Assembly (NCBI RefSeq): GCF_005217525.1
Contig: NZ_PNXQ01000016.1
Span: 984,953 to 1,048,952 of the forward strand
Reading direction: 5' to 3'
Length of the DNA: 64,000 nt
Origin: Paenibacillus terrae
Lineage (GTDB): Bacteria; Bacillota; Bacilli; Paenibacillales; Paenibacillaceae
The notes below the pieces were generated by a model. That model searched no databases. It was not told where the DNA came from and saw only the letters and a list, made by a program, of their open reading frames with translations. Positions within the stretch are counted from its first letter, which is position 1. Every line of letters begins with the position of its first letter. The position numbers and the translations under genes are program-made. Shown here one piece after another: positions 9,256-18,074 of the stretch.

Positions 9256-9792
9256 ATGTCGAGACTTGCAGGAAAAAAGGTTATCGCCCTGGTAGATGAG
9301 GAATTCGAGGATCTGGAGCTATGGTACCCTGTGTACCGTGTCCGTGAAGAAGGCGCAGAAGTGCATTTGGCCGGTGCTGAAAAGGGTAAAAAATATATCG
9401 GAAAATATGGCGTACCTGCTGAAGCAGAATATGCCTTTGAGGAACTGAACAGCCGCGATTATGACGGGATTCTTGTCCCCGGAGGCTGGGCGCCGGATAA
9501 ACTGCGACGCTATCCCAAGGTGATTCAACTTGTACAGGAGTTACACGCCGCCCAAAAACCCATCGGGCAAATCTGCCATGCAGGCTGGGTGCTAATCTCT
9601 GCCAAAATTTTGGACGGTTTCACCGTAACATCCACACCGGGCATTCGTGATGATATGGAAAACGCAGGAGCCATCTGGAAGGACGAAGCTGTCGTGACAG
9701 ACAGACATATCGTATCTGCCCGCCGCCCGCCTGACCTTCCACCATATGGAAAAGCGTTCTGCGATCTGTTGGCAAACAACACAAAGAAATAA
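9256..9792 (+). CDS. DJ-1/PfpI family protein (class I glutamine amidotransferase-like)
   Basis: Member of the PfpI/YhbO/YfkM branch of the DJ-1 superfamily, whose members are described as proteases, chaperones or glyoxalase/deglycase enzymes linked to stress. It has 178 residues. The nucleophile elbow is QICHAGW with Cys107 and His108, and a conserved acidic residue (Glu16, in VDEEFED) would pair with it. The VPGGWAPDKLRR segment is typical of the PfpI branch. It has its own ribosome site and is followed by a strong bidirectional terminator, so it is probably monocistronic. The exact substrate cannot be read from sequence. Confidence 0.88.
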   Translation: MSRLAGKKVIALVDEEFEDLELWYPVYRVREEGAEVHLAGAEKGKKYIGKYGVPAEAEYAFEELNSRDYDGILVPGGWAPDKLRRYPKVIQLVQELHAAQKPIGQICHAGWVLISAKILDGFTVTSTPGIRDDMENAGAIWKDEAVVTDRHIVSARRPPDLPPYGKAFCDLLANNTKK

Positions 9793-9812
9793 GGCAGTCC
9801 AATAAAATGAGC

Positions 9813-9864
9813 AAAAACACCTTCAAAATCACCACGTTATCCATGGTTTTGAAGGTGTTTTTTT
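9813..9864. terminator. Bidirectional terminator between the pfpI-like gene and ptsI
   Basis: ACACCTTCAAAA and TTTTGAAGGTGT form a perfect 12-bp stem, flanked by AAAA on the left and TTTTTTT on the right, between converging genes. Confidence 0.85.
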
Positions 9865-9895
9865 CAAGACAGGCTTCACAGCCATTGCAACACAA

Positions 9896-11641
9896 TTACT
9901 GCCGTCCAGGCCCGACTGAAGTACAACTGACACTAACTGCGGTCAGCTTGTCTTCGATCGCTGCGCCAGTAGACATGCTGAAGCACGCCTGGGCAACCAG
10001 CGTTGCCTCAGCTGCGGACGTGTTCAGCACACGATGCTTAACTCGCAGCAAGGACTGAGGAGACATGCTTAGCTGGTGAATTCCCAATTCCAGCCACAAG
10101 GGAATGGAGCGTTCATCTCCTGCCATTTCACCGCACACACTCACATCAATACCCGCTTGATGAGCTGCCTGTGCCGTCATACGCAGCATCCGCAGCACAG
10201 CCGGATGGTATGGATGGTACATATGGGCAATCTGCTCGTTCATACGGTCTACAGCCAGCACATACTGTACCAGATCATTCGTGCCTATACTGAAAAAATC
10301 TGTTTCAGCAGCGAGTAGATCGGCAATCATTGCTGCCGCTGGCACCTCAATCATAATCCCTTGCTGGATATGTGGATTGTAGGCAAGCCCTCTCGCATCC
10401 AAATCCGCCATAGCTTCCTTCAAGATCGCATCCGCCTGGCGGATCTCCTCCACCGATGAGATCATCGGATACATGACCTTGATATTCCCTGCCACACTGG
10501 CACGTAAAATAGCTGTCAGTTGTATCTTGAATAATTCCTTCCAATCGAGACTGATGCGTATAGCACGATAGCCGAGAAACGGGTTTTCCTCCACCGGCAG
10601 TTGAAGATAGTCCAGTGGTTTATCCCCGCCGATATCCAATGTACGGATAACAACGGAGTGGTTTCCTGCCTTTTCTGCTACCAGCCGATACACCTCATAC
10701 TGCTCATCTTCATCAGGTGCAGAGTTTCGATCCATATATAAAAATTCCGTGCGGAACAGTCCAACACCCTGCGCCCCATGCTTCAATGCCGCCTCAAGTT
10801 CCTTAACAGAACTGATATTTGCTGCCAGCCTCAGTTCAGTTCCATCCTTGGTCACGGCTTCCACGGAAGCGAGCACTTGAAGCTGTTCTTTTCTGCGGCG
10901 CTGCTCCTCACGTAATGCCGTATAATGATCAATAATGGATTTCTCCGGCTTCACATAAACCTTACCCAAGTCTCCATCGACAACCATCATATCCCCAGTC
11001 TGGACAGGCAAATTGAGATTGCTCTCCAGTCCCGAAACGAGCGGGATGCCCATCGCACGGGCCATGATCGCAGAATGCGATGTTTTGCCCCCATTCATTG
11101 TCACAATTCCTAATACATAGCTTGGATTCAAGTGGGCCGATTGAGATGGAGAAAGCTCTTTGGCGACCAGAATGTAAGGCTGCGTGTCCTTCGGAAGAGT
11201 TACTTCCGGCGCACCCAGCAAATGCTTGAGCAACCGATTCCCCACATCCTTGATGTCAATCGCCCGCTCCTTCATGTATTCATCATCCAGCAGATCAAAC
11301 ATCGTCACAAAATGGTCAATCGCTTCCTTGACAGCCACCTCGGCTGCTTTATATTGACGCTCAATGATTCCACGAACTTCGTTCATGAATTCAGGGTCCT
11401 CCAATATAGCCAGATGCGCATCAAAAATGCTGGATTCCTCCGGTCCCACCATTTCCCGAAATTCATCCTTAATAAACTGGATTTCACTTTTGGATGTGCG
11501 TATCCCTTCATACAACCGCTCGAATTCCTTTGCGAGATCCACCGCATCCATTTTCTGCTCAGGTAAATCCCACTCCCAGCTCGGCAGGACAAAAGCCTTC
11601 CCGATTGCCACACCTGTTGCGGCGCCGATGCCTTCTATCAT
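9896..11641 (-). CDS. ptsI: PTS Enzyme I (phosphoenolpyruvate-protein phosphotransferase)
   Basis: Transfers phosphate from PEP to HPr, the first common step of all PTS sugar uptake. The phosphorylated histidine is His189 in GGKTSHSAIMAR, matching the usual Enzyme I position. The C-terminal PEP-binding domain contains GLFRTEFLYMDR, YPMISSVEEIRQA, GTNDLVQY and VCGEMAGDE. Its ATG overlaps the stop of ptsG by 4 nt (ATGA), so the two are translationally coupled. At 581 residues it is slightly longer than typical, because the last ~20 residues form a non-conserved Ser/Cys-rich tail. No HPr gene (ptsH) is adjacent, unlike the usual ptsHI order. It must energise both PtsG and the beta-glucoside PTS encoded near 50 kb. 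Confidence 0.95.
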   Translation of the reverse strand: MIEGIGAATGVAIGKAFVLPSWEWDLPEQKMDAVDLAKEFERLYEGIRTSKSEIQFIKDEFREMVGPEESSIFDAHLAILEDPEFMNEVRGIIERQYKAAEVAVKEAIDHFVTMFDLLDDEYMKERAIDIKDVGNRLLKHLLGAPEVTLPKDTQPYILVAKELSPSQSAHLNPSYVLGIVTMNGGKTSHSAIMARAMGIPLVSGLESNLNLPVQTGDMMVVDGDLGKVYVKPEKSIIDHYTALREEQRRRKEQLQVLASVEAVTKDGTELRLAANISSVKELEAALKHGAQGVGLFRTEFLYMDRNSAPDEDEQYEVYRLVAEKAGNHSVVIRTLDIGGDKPLDYLQLPVEENPFLGYRAIRISLDWKELFKIQLTAILRASVAGNIKVMYPMISSVEEIRQADAILKEAMADLDARGLAYNPHIQQGIMIEVPAAAMIADLLAAETDFFSIGTNDLVQYVLAVDRMNEQIAHMYHPYHPAVLRMLRMTAQAAHQAGIDVSVCGEMAGDERSIPLWLELGIHQLSMSPQSLLRVKHRVLNTSAAEATLVAQACFSMSTGAAIEDKLTAVSVSCTSVGPGRQ

Positions 11642-13521
11642 GTTTCTACCCCTCCAACATTCCTGTCATGCAGCACAACGGACATTACCGAGGTCTGACC
11701 TTTTTTCACTGTTTTAAACGGAGCAAAGCTCCATGACTTCACTCGATCCGGGTTCGTAATGACCATGGGGGTCACTAAAGATGGAGCTTGTTCCCGCAGC
11801 GCCTGCAAATCAAATTTGATCAGCAATTGTCCCGGTTCCACCGTATCGCCTGCTTCTACCATAGCAGTAAAATTCCCTTTTAGCTGTGAAGTATCAATCC
11901 CTATATGAAGCAGAACCTCAATTCCCTCTCGTGTAGAGATGCCCAAAGCGTGCATGGTCGGATACAGATGCATAACCGTACCATACACCGGAGACACAAG
12001 TTCACCTCGTTCGGGAACAAAAGCAACTCCGTCCCCGACCAGCTTTGTTGCAAAAATTTTGTCCGGCACCTCGTGAATCGGCAGCATTTTTCCGTGCACA
12101 GGAGCGTTGAACAACACTTGAGGTAGATCACGTTCCATAAGCTTCGCGATTTCCTCACGAATCAACTCCGAATACGTACCGAATACAACCTGTAAGTTAC
12201 CCCCGCCCAGATTGATCAGTCCGGCCGAGCCCAATGCTTTTATCGCTCCGGTATCAATCAGCCGATCATTGTGGACGGTCAGACGCAACCGTGTAATGCA
12301 GGCTTCCACCCGAACAATATTTTCCTTCCCTCCAAGCGCCTCCAAAATGAGAGGAGCGCTGTAGGGAATATTGCCAGCCCAATCCTCCAGAACTGAACCT
12401 TCCTCGCGACCTGGAGTGGGAATACGGAACCTTCGAATCGCCCAGCGAAATAGCACATAATATACCAGCCCATAGGCCACCCCTAATGGAATCAACAACC
12501 AGGCGTTATGTGACAGATGGAAATTGAGTACGTAATCTATAAAACCCGCTGAATATGAAAAACCGTGATGAATATCCAGCTCAAAGGTAAGCCACATGGC
12601 TAGACCGGACATGACCGCATGAACAAGGAACAAATATGGAGCGGCAAACAAAAAGGCAAACTCGATTTGTTCCGATACACCGGTAAAAAAGCAGACCAGT
12701 GCAGCAGTCAAAAACGTCTTTTGCACCTTCGGCTTCAAGTCTTCACGCGCTTCCTGAATAATCGCCAGCGCAATGGCTGGAATCGCAAACATCATGATCG
12801 GAAACAACCCTGACATAAAATAGCCCGCCGTCGGATCGCCAGCAAAAAACCGGGGTAAATCTCCCTGCACTATGTTGCCTGACGGTGCTTTATATGTACC
12901 CAGTTGAAACCAGAATATATTATTAAGCAGATGATGAAGGCCAAAAGCCGCCAGCACCCGATACAAAATACCGTAAATAAACAATCCGAAGCCGCCCAAG
13001 TTCAATTCCAGACCTGCTATAAACTGCAATCCTCTCTGAATGAGTGGAGCCACAATCAGCATCAGTCCTGCGAACACGGCGGAGAACAAGCCAATCAGCA
13101 GTAAAACAAATCGAGTCCCTCCAAAAAATTGGAGTACCTCGGGCAGCTTAATGCTTTTGAAGCGGTTATACGCCACCCCTGAAATGACACCCAAAATGAT
13201 GCCGATGAGCGTCGCGGGATGAATGAGTCCGTTTCCAAATCTCAATGTGACCTGATCATATATAGCCATACCAGCCAATGCCGCCAGTCCTGCCTGGCCT
13301 GCCTGATTCGACATGCCGAGTGCTACACCAACCGCAAACAAGTACGGCAAAAAATAAAAAATCCCACGCCCTGCTGCATTAGCCATTTCAGACACCATTG
13401 GAAATCCCCAAGCGGACCAGGGAAGGCTGCCTAGACTTAGTAATATAGCAGCAGCCGGTAACACCATCGTCGGGAGCATGACAGCCCGACCAAGCTGTTG
13501 TAAGGATCCGAGCCAATTCAT
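11638..13521 (-). CDS. ptsG: Glucose-specific PTS EIICBA
   Basis: Imports and phosphorylates glucose (or N-acetylglucosamine) across the membrane. Domain order is IIC (about 1-380, many hydrophobic segments beginning LPTMVLPAAAILLSLG), IIB with phosphocysteine Cys408 in VEACITRLRLTV, and IIA with the active His539 in LLHIGIDT. The start at 13521 (627 aa) has AAAGGAGAGG upstream and drops 18 basic residues of the longest frame. The family normally begins at MNWLGSLQQLGR. A TTGACA-17-TACCAT promoter sits just upstream, giving a very short leader with no room for a GlcT-type antiterminator hairpin. It forms an operon with ptsI. Glucose is the likely substrate, but the sugar specificity is inferred from family. 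Confidence 0.93.
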   Translation of the reverse strand: MNWLGSLQQLGRAVMLPTMVLPAAAILLSLGSLPWSAWGFPMVSEMANAAGRGIFYFLPYLFAVGVALGMSNQAGQAGLAALAGMAIYDQVTLRFGNGLIHPATLIGIILGVISGVAYNRFKSIKLPEVLQFFGGTRFVLLLIGLFSAVFAGLMLIVAPLIQRGLQFIAGLELNLGGFGLFIYGILYRVLAAFGLHHLLNNIFWFQLGTYKAPSGNIVQGDLPRFFAGDPTAGYFMSGLFPIMMFAIPAIALAIIQEAREDLKPKVQKTFLTAALVCFFTGVSEQIEFAFLFAAPYLFLVHAVMSGLAMWLTFELDIHHGFSYSAGFIDYVLNFHLSHNAWLLIPLGVAYGLVYYVLFRWAIRRFRIPTPGREEGSVLEDWAGNIPYSAPLILEALGGKENIVRVEACITRLRLTVHNDRLIDTGAIKALGSAGLINLGGGNLQVVFGTYSELIREEIAKLMERDLPQVLFNAPVHGKMLPIHEVPDKIFATKLVGDGVAFVPERGELVSPVYGTVMHLYPTMHALGISTREGIEVLLHIGIDTSQLKGNFTAMVEAGDTVEPGQLLIKFDLQALREQAPSLVTPMVITNPDRVKSWSFAPFKTVKKGQTSVMSVVLHDRNVGGVET

Positions 13522-13546
13522 GGCATTCCTCTCCTTTCTATCCCTG

Positions 13547-13575
13547 ATGGTAAGCCGAATAAATACTTTTGTCAA
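13547..13575 (-). promoter_or_regulatory. SigA promoter of ptsG-ptsI
   Basis: On the minus strand a perfect -35 TTGACA (13570-13575) is separated by 17 bases from TACCAT (13547-13552). Transcription would start about 12-15 bases before the ribosome site. A degenerate cre-like sequence overlaps the -35 but misses two fixed positions. Confidence 0.6.
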
Positions 13576-13855
13576 AGCGATTCTCTTGCTTGATAAAAAA
13601 TACTTATATACGTTTGTAGAAGTTTGAATAACTCCATTAAAATGACTTATTTAAGTTATATTTTGCTTATTTATCAGCTTGGAGCAGCGATTCCATTACC
13701 ATAACCAATAAAATAAGCGAATTCACCTAGATATATCAGTATAATGGCATACATACATTATATGGATTCCTGTAAGTATAATATACGGCGCCTGACTAAA
13801 CTTACCAAGCAATTGAATGAAAAAAAGCAAAGCCAAATATAGTCTAATTCCACAC
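13576..13855. other. Intergenic region upstream of ptsG, nothing specific
   Basis: AT-rich, no open frame with a ribosome site. I looked for a ribonucleic antiterminator/terminator pair of the ptsG-GlcT type between promoter and gene and did not find one. Confidence 0.4.
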
Positions 13856-13858
13856 TAA

Positions 13859-13895
13859 AAACCTTCTCCCCGATGAAATACGGGGAGAAGGTTTT
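13859..13895 (-). terminator. Terminator-like hairpin ahead of ptsG, downstream of the CoA-binding gene
   Basis: AACCTTCTCCCCG and CGGGGAGAAGGTT form a 13-bp perfect stem with T runs on both strands. It ends the minus-strand unit 15671-13910. Confidence 0.85.
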
Positions 13896-13909
13896 TCTTC
13901 ATATCCAGA

Positions 13910-14344
13910 TTATCCTTTCCGTACAGCTTGGGTTACGGAATCCTCTACCTTAATGCAGCGATCCATAATAACCGTCATTCCATGCTCCTGCGCGATGTCA
14001 GCAGCTTCCTGGCTGATAATGCCCTGTTGAAGCCACAAAACCTTGGCACCAATGGCAGCTGCCTCACGAGCAACCTCAGCGCAATACTCACTGCGACGGA
14101 ATACATTGACCAATTCGACAGGCTCAGGTACTTCTTCAAGACTTGCATAGCAAGTTTCTCCTAAAATCGTTTGCCCCGCTGCCGCAGGATTAACCGGAAT
14201 AATCCGGTATCCCCGCTTTTGCATAGCATAAGACACCATATACGAGGTTCGGTCTGATTTATCAGACAAGCCTACAACCGCAATGTTGCCTACCTGCTCC
14301 AAAATGCTTTTGATTTCTTCTCTTGACGGATTTTCAAAAGCCAT
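13910..14344 (-). CDS. CoA-binding domain protein (YccU-like)
   Basis: A single-domain Rossmann-fold protein of the CoA-binding family related to the N-terminus of succinyl-CoA synthetase alpha. It has 144 residues. The nucleotide-loop region reads NIAVVGLSDKSDRTSYMVS, followed by GYRIIPVNPAAAGQTILGE, which is typical of YccU-like proteins. The role is unknown and may be CoA or acyl-CoA sensing. It lies 34 bases downstream of the EPSP synthase gene on the same strand and probably shares its transcript, ending at the strong hairpin near 13.88 kb. Confidence 0.85.
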   Translation of the reverse strand: MAFENPSREEIKSILEQVGNIAVVGLSDKSDRTSYMVSYAMQKRGYRIIPVNPAAAGQTILGETCYASLEEVPEPVELVNVFRRSEYCAEVAREAAAIGAKVLWLQQGIISQEAADIAQEHGMTVIMDRCIKVEDSVTQAVRKG

Positions 14345-14378
14345 CCTGTCTCCTCCTGTTCACTTCTAAAGCTTATTA

Positions 14379-15671
14379 TTATTTTACCCACTCTACAGAG
14401 GCGCCAAGCGTCGTCAGATGGTCAAAATATTGCGGATATGATTTGGCAACATGATGCGCATCCTTGATCACCAGCGGTTTCTGGGCCCGTAGACCGACTA
14501 CCGTCAAAGCCATAATAACACGGTGATCAAAATGCGCATTGATTTCAACGCCGCCTTCGACCCCCTCCGGTCGGCCATGTACGATAATTTCAGCCTGACG
14601 TTCCTCCACGCGAGCTCCGGCCTTGGTCAGTTCGTTCAAATAATCGGTAATGCGGTCACATTCCTTATACCGCAAATTTTCCACATTATAAAAACGGGAC
14701 GTACCCTCAGCAAATACAGCAGCAGCCACCATCGCCAGCACCGCATCGGTTGCAGCATCGCCGTCAAACTCGATGGCCTTCAAACGGCCATTCCCCTTCA
14801 CGACAACTGTGTCGTTCTTGTGCGTCAGCGGTACTTCCATCATACGAAGCACATCTACAATAGCACGTTCTCCCTGCTTGCTCTGCTCCTTTAGCCGATG
14901 GATGGTGACATCCGAGTTCGTTACGGCAGCCGCTGCCAGCACCGCGGCACTGCCTGGGTAATCCCCCTGCACTGTATACGTGCGCGGCTGATAAGATTGT
15001 CGTCCCGGAACACGGAAAGACATATAATCGTCACTTGCATGAATGATTATACCTGCCTCTTGGAGCACCTCCAGCGTCTGACCAATAACCACCTTGGATT
15101 TCAGATCATGCAGCACCTCGATTTCGCTGTCTTCCTCCAGTAAAGGTGTAAGGAACAGCAATGCGCTCAAATATTGTGAGCTAACCGAACCGGACACCTG
15201 TATTTTGCCGCCCTTAGCTTGACCGCCCTGGATACGAATAGGCAACTTACCTTCGCGATGGTCCACTCTCACACCCAATTGGCCCAGCGCATCAATTAGA
15301 TCATCATGGGGTCGTTTACCCAATGAGTCAGGATATGTATTAACGAAGGTAACATCCGGGCATAAGGATACAACTCCCATCAAAAAACGGAGCACCGCTC
15401 CGGCATTCCCTACATTTAACTCCTTCACAGCACGAGGATGGCTACCAAAACCCGTAATGACAATTTTTTCATCATCCTCTTCCAGCACTGCCCCCAGATC
15501 AGCGATACAACGACGCATAGCATCACTGTCCTCACTGTGTGCCGGAAAATAAATGGTACTTTGCCCATCGGCGAGCGCCGCTGTGAGCAGATAACGAGTA
15601 GTGTAGTTTTTGGAGGATAAGGCCCCAATCTCTCCCTGCAGGGAAGGGGTAGGTCTAACGATAACATCCAT
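14379..15671 (-). CDS. aroA: 3-phosphoshikimate 1-carboxyvinyltransferase (EPSP synthase), divergent form
   Basis: Condenses shikimate 3-phosphate with PEP in the shikimate pathway. The two-domain inside-out barrel is complete (430 aa). Catalytic residues are conserved: Lys21, Arg26, the SVSSQ segment, Asp in ATDA, Lys and Glu in YKECDR, DHR, and Lys in VAKSYPQYF. The motif equivalent to GNAGTAMRP is GNAGAVLRF (88-96), so the positions of E. coli Thr97 and Pro101 are Ala and Phe, and the N-terminal PGSK motif is LSSK. The start at 15671 is preferred over 15680, since AAAGGAG lies about 10 bases away from it but only 1 base from the upstream ATG. No other aro gene is adjacent, so it might be a second copy. 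Confidence 0.85.
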   Translation of the reverse strand: MDVIVRPTPSLQGEIGALSSKNYTTRYLLTAALADGQSTIYFPAHSEDSDAMRRCIADLGAVLEEDDEKIVITGFGSHPRAVKELNVGNAGAVLRFLMGVVSLCPDVTFVNTYPDSLGKRPHDDLIDALGQLGVRVDHREGKLPIRIQGGQAKGGKIQVSGSVSSQYLSALLFLTPLLEEDSEIEVLHDLKSKVVIGQTLEVLQEAGIIIHASDDYMSFRVPGRQSYQPRTYTVQGDYPGSAAVLAAAAVTNSDVTIHRLKEQSKQGERAIVDVLRMMEVPLTHKNDTVVVKGNGRLKAIEFDGDAATDAVLAMVAAAVFAEGTSRFYNVENLRYKECDRITDYLNELTKAGARVEERQAEIIVHGRPEGVEGGVEINAHFDHRVIMALTVVGLRAQKPLVIKDAHHVAKSYPQYFDHLTTLGASVEWVK

Positions 15672-15834
15672 ATTGTGCATGCTCCTTTTCGATTCAAACC
15701 ATCCTAGTTTACGTTAATTATACAAGCTGTAGTGTTCATTTCTCTACCAAAAAAATATACAATATTCATCTAGGTCTTTCGGAGTTTAATCCAGCAGGTC
15801 GATTCGTCTTTATCTGCCTTTAGGTTCAGCCTAA

Positions 15835-15864
15835 TTGACAGCTTAGAGATCGCTTCGCTATCAT
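15835..15864 (+). promoter_or_regulatory. SigA promoter of the rhodanese gene
   Basis: A perfect TTGACA at 15835-15840, an 18-base spacer, and TATCAT at 15859-15864. The gene start follows about 75 bases later. Confidence 0.55.
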
Positions 15865-15940
15865 ACATAGAGAGTGTGATGTTTTGCACACGTCAATAAC
15901 ACACGCAGCACCCATTTTACATTAGAAAAGAGGTCCAGCC

Positions 15941-16246
15941 ATGACGCAAATCGCCCTGATTGAACCTTCTGAGCTTCGCGCACGCCTGCAAGCAGGAGAA
16001 CAACTGCAATTGATCGACGTTCGCGAGGCAGAAGAAGTAGCGGAAGGCATGATTGACGGTGCCAAGCATATTCCGCTCGGACAGATTCCGAGTCGCCTTG
16101 AGGAAATTGAACGTACCGGTGAAATTATCTTTATTTGCCGGAGCGGTTATCGCAGCGAACGAGCCTGCGAATATTTACAACAGCTCGGTTATGAAGGCTG
16201 CACTAACATGACCGGCGGTATGCTGCAATGGTCACAAGAACAGTAA
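15941..16246 (+). CDS. Rhodanese-domain protein
   Basis: Single rhodanese domain of 101 residues, probably a sulfurtransferase moving sulfane sulfur to an acceptor in the cytoplasm. Cys66 in FICRSGYRSERA is the expected persulfide cysteine in the active loop. The N-terminal LIDVREAEEVAEGMIDGAKHIPLGQI is the CH2A-like signature of the fold. It has its own promoter and terminator. No sulfur-metabolism genes are adjacent to indicate a partner. Confidence 0.88.
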   Translation: MTQIALIEPSELRARLQAGEQLQLIDVREAEEVAEGMIDGAKHIPLGQIPSRLEEIERTGEIIFICRSGYRSERACEYLQQLGYEGCTNMTGGMLQWSQEQ

Positions 16247-16264
16247 AATACTGCTCACCACAAG

Positions 16265-16288
16265 AGACGGGATCTTCCCGTCTTTTTG
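16265..16288 (+). terminator. Terminator of the rhodanese gene
   Basis: AGACGGGA and TCCCGTCT form an 8-bp stem with a 3-base loop followed by TTTTGTT. Confidence 0.85.
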
Positions 16289-16410
16289 TTATAACCCAAA
16301 GCTTAGACGCGGTAATGCGTTAAAATATCTTGTTCTTATCATACCACAGCGCCAAAAGATTACACAATCCTCCAGCTTCATCCTCATCCAATCAACCTTC
16401 CACGAAATCA

Positions 16411-16457
16411 AAAAAACGGAAGCTTCTTCTACCACAAGGGTAAAAAAAACTTCCGTT
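16411..16457 (-). terminator. Terminator of gnd
   Basis: On the minus strand AACGGAAG pairs with CTTCCGTT and is followed by TTTTTT. The loop is about 27 bases long. Confidence 0.65.
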
Positions 16458-16480
16458 GTATTACATTTTCCATCAATTTA

Positions 16481-17887
16481 TTAGAACCATTGGTGATGGA
16501 ATACGCCTTCTTTGTCCACACGTTTGAACGTATGCGCACCGAAGTAGTCACGTTGTGCTTGCAGCAAGTTTGCTGGCAGACGCTCAGTACGATAGCTGTC
16601 ATAGTATGCGAGCGCGCTGGAGAAGCCTGGCACTGGAATACCTTGAGATACAGCCACGGAAATCACCTGACGCCATGCGTTTTGGTAAGTTTCTACTACA
16701 TTTTTGAAGTAGGAATCCAGCAACAGGTTTTTCAGAGCAGGATCGCGGTCATACGCATCCTTGATGTTTTGCAGGAATTGCGAACGGATAATGCAACCGC
16801 CGCGGAAGATCATAGCGATTTTTCCGTATTTCAAATCCCAATCGTATTCATCGGAAGCTGCACGCATTTGAGCAAACCCTTGAGCATAAGACACAATTTT
16901 ACTTGCGAACAATGCTTTACGTACGCTTTCGATAAATTCTTTTTTGTCGCCGCTGAAGGATTCTGCATTAGGACCGCTCAGTACTTTGCTTGCTGCAATA
17001 CGCTCATCTTTCATAGCTGACAGGAAGCGGGAGAATACGGATTCGGTGATCATAGACAGTGGCACGCCCAGATCCAGGGCGCTTTGGCTTGTCCATTTAC
17101 CAGTACCTTTTTGACCTGCTGCATCCAGAATAACGTCTACCATTGGTTTGCCTGTTTCGGAATCATATTGGGAGAAGATGTCAGCCGTGATTTCGATCAG
17201 GTAGCTGTCCAGCTCACCTTTATTCCATTCTGTGAAGATTTCATGAAGCTCTTCAGCATTCACATTCAGGACCGATTTCAACAGGTGATAAGCCTCACCA
17301 ATCAATTGCATGTCGCCGTACTCGATACCGTTATGCACCATTTTTACATAGTGACCAGCACCGTCGGGACCGATATATGTACAGCAAGGGTCGCCGTCTA
17401 CTTTGGCAGAGATTGCTGTCAGAATCGGCTCTACCAGCTTGTAGGCACTTTCTTGTCCACCCGGCATAATTGCAGGACCGTTCAAGGCACCTTCTTCGCC
17501 ACCGGATACGCCTGTACCAATAAAGCGGAATCCTTTTTCCTCCAGCTCCTTACTGCGGCGCTGTGTATCAGGGAAGTAGGCATTGCCTCCGTCTATAATA
17601 ATGTCGCCCTTGTCCAGATGAGGCACAAGCTGCTCAATCGTGGCATCCGTTGCTTTACCAGCTTGAACCATGATCAGGATTTTACGGGGCGATTCCAGTG
17701 AGTTCACAAATTCTTCAATGGAGAAAGTACCCGTCAGTTTCTTACCTTCTGCTTCTTTGATAAGATCGTGCGTTTTTTCGGGAGAGCGGTTAAATACCGA
17801 GACGGTGAAGCCTCTGCTCTCAATATTAAGGGCCAAATTCTTACCCATTACCGCCAGGCCGATCACACCAATCTGCTGTTTTGCCAT
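16481..17887 (-). CDS. gnd: 6-phosphogluconate dehydrogenase, decarboxylating
   Basis: Oxidises 6-phosphogluconate to ribulose 5-phosphate and CO2 with NADP, the last oxidative step of the pentose phosphate pathway. The N-terminal nucleotide site reads [17 protein letters not shown], the active-site block is [23 protein letters not shown], and substrate residues lie in [15 protein letters not shown]. The C-terminal GWRQ-like region also fits. At 468 residues it is the usual dimeric long form. ATG 17887 follows AAGGATGAGG, and eight residues of the longest frame are excluded. It is monocistronic, with a terminator. Its product feeds the same pentose-phosphate pool that the transketolase near 57 kb would use. 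Confidence 0.95.
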   Translation of the reverse strand: MAKQQIGVIGLAVMGKNLALNIESRGFTVSVFNRSPEKTHDLIKEAEGKKLTGTFSIEEFVNSLESPRKILIMVQAGKATDATIEQLVPHLDKGDIIIDGGNAYFPDTQRRSKELEEKGFRFIGTGVSGGEEGALNGPAIMPGGQESAYKLVEPILTAISAKVDGDPCCTYIGPDGAGHYVKMVHNGIEYGDMQLIGEAYHLLKSVLNVNAEELHEIFTEWNKGELDSYLIEITADIFSQYDSETGKPMVDVILDAAGQKGTGKWTSQSALDLGVPLSMITESVFSRFLSAMKDERIAASKVLSGPNAESFSGDKKEFIESVRKALFASKIVSYAQGFAQMRAASDEYDWDLKYGKIAMIFRGGCIIRSQFLQNIKDAYDRDPALKNLLLDSYFKNVVETYQNAWRQVISVAVSQGIPVPGFSSALAYYDSYRTERLPANLLQAQRDYFGAHTFKRVDKEGVFHHQWF

Positions 17888-18026
17888 CTGGTTCCTCATC
17901 CTTTGCAACATATTTTTTATTCTATATCGCCGCTTTACCGCATTACACTTTATGTGAATCGGAACACGTGCAGTTCTATTTTAACGTTTTTGGTGTCAGA
18001 AGTGAACCCCTGTCTATTCGCAGATC

Positions 18027-18054
18027 AAAACACCCCATTTTCATGAGGTGTTCA
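18027..18054 (-). terminator. Probable terminator of the 18.1-18.7 kb gene
   Basis: AACACCTC and GGGGTGTT form a stem with an 8-base loop on the minus strand, followed by a short T run. Moderate strength. Confidence 0.5.
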
Positions 18055-18074
18055 GTTATACTAAATCTACATCA

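Noticed and set aside
13564-13580. cre site overlapping the ptsG -35 box
   Set aside because: Two fixed positions of the consensus do not match; kept only as a remark in the promoter entry.
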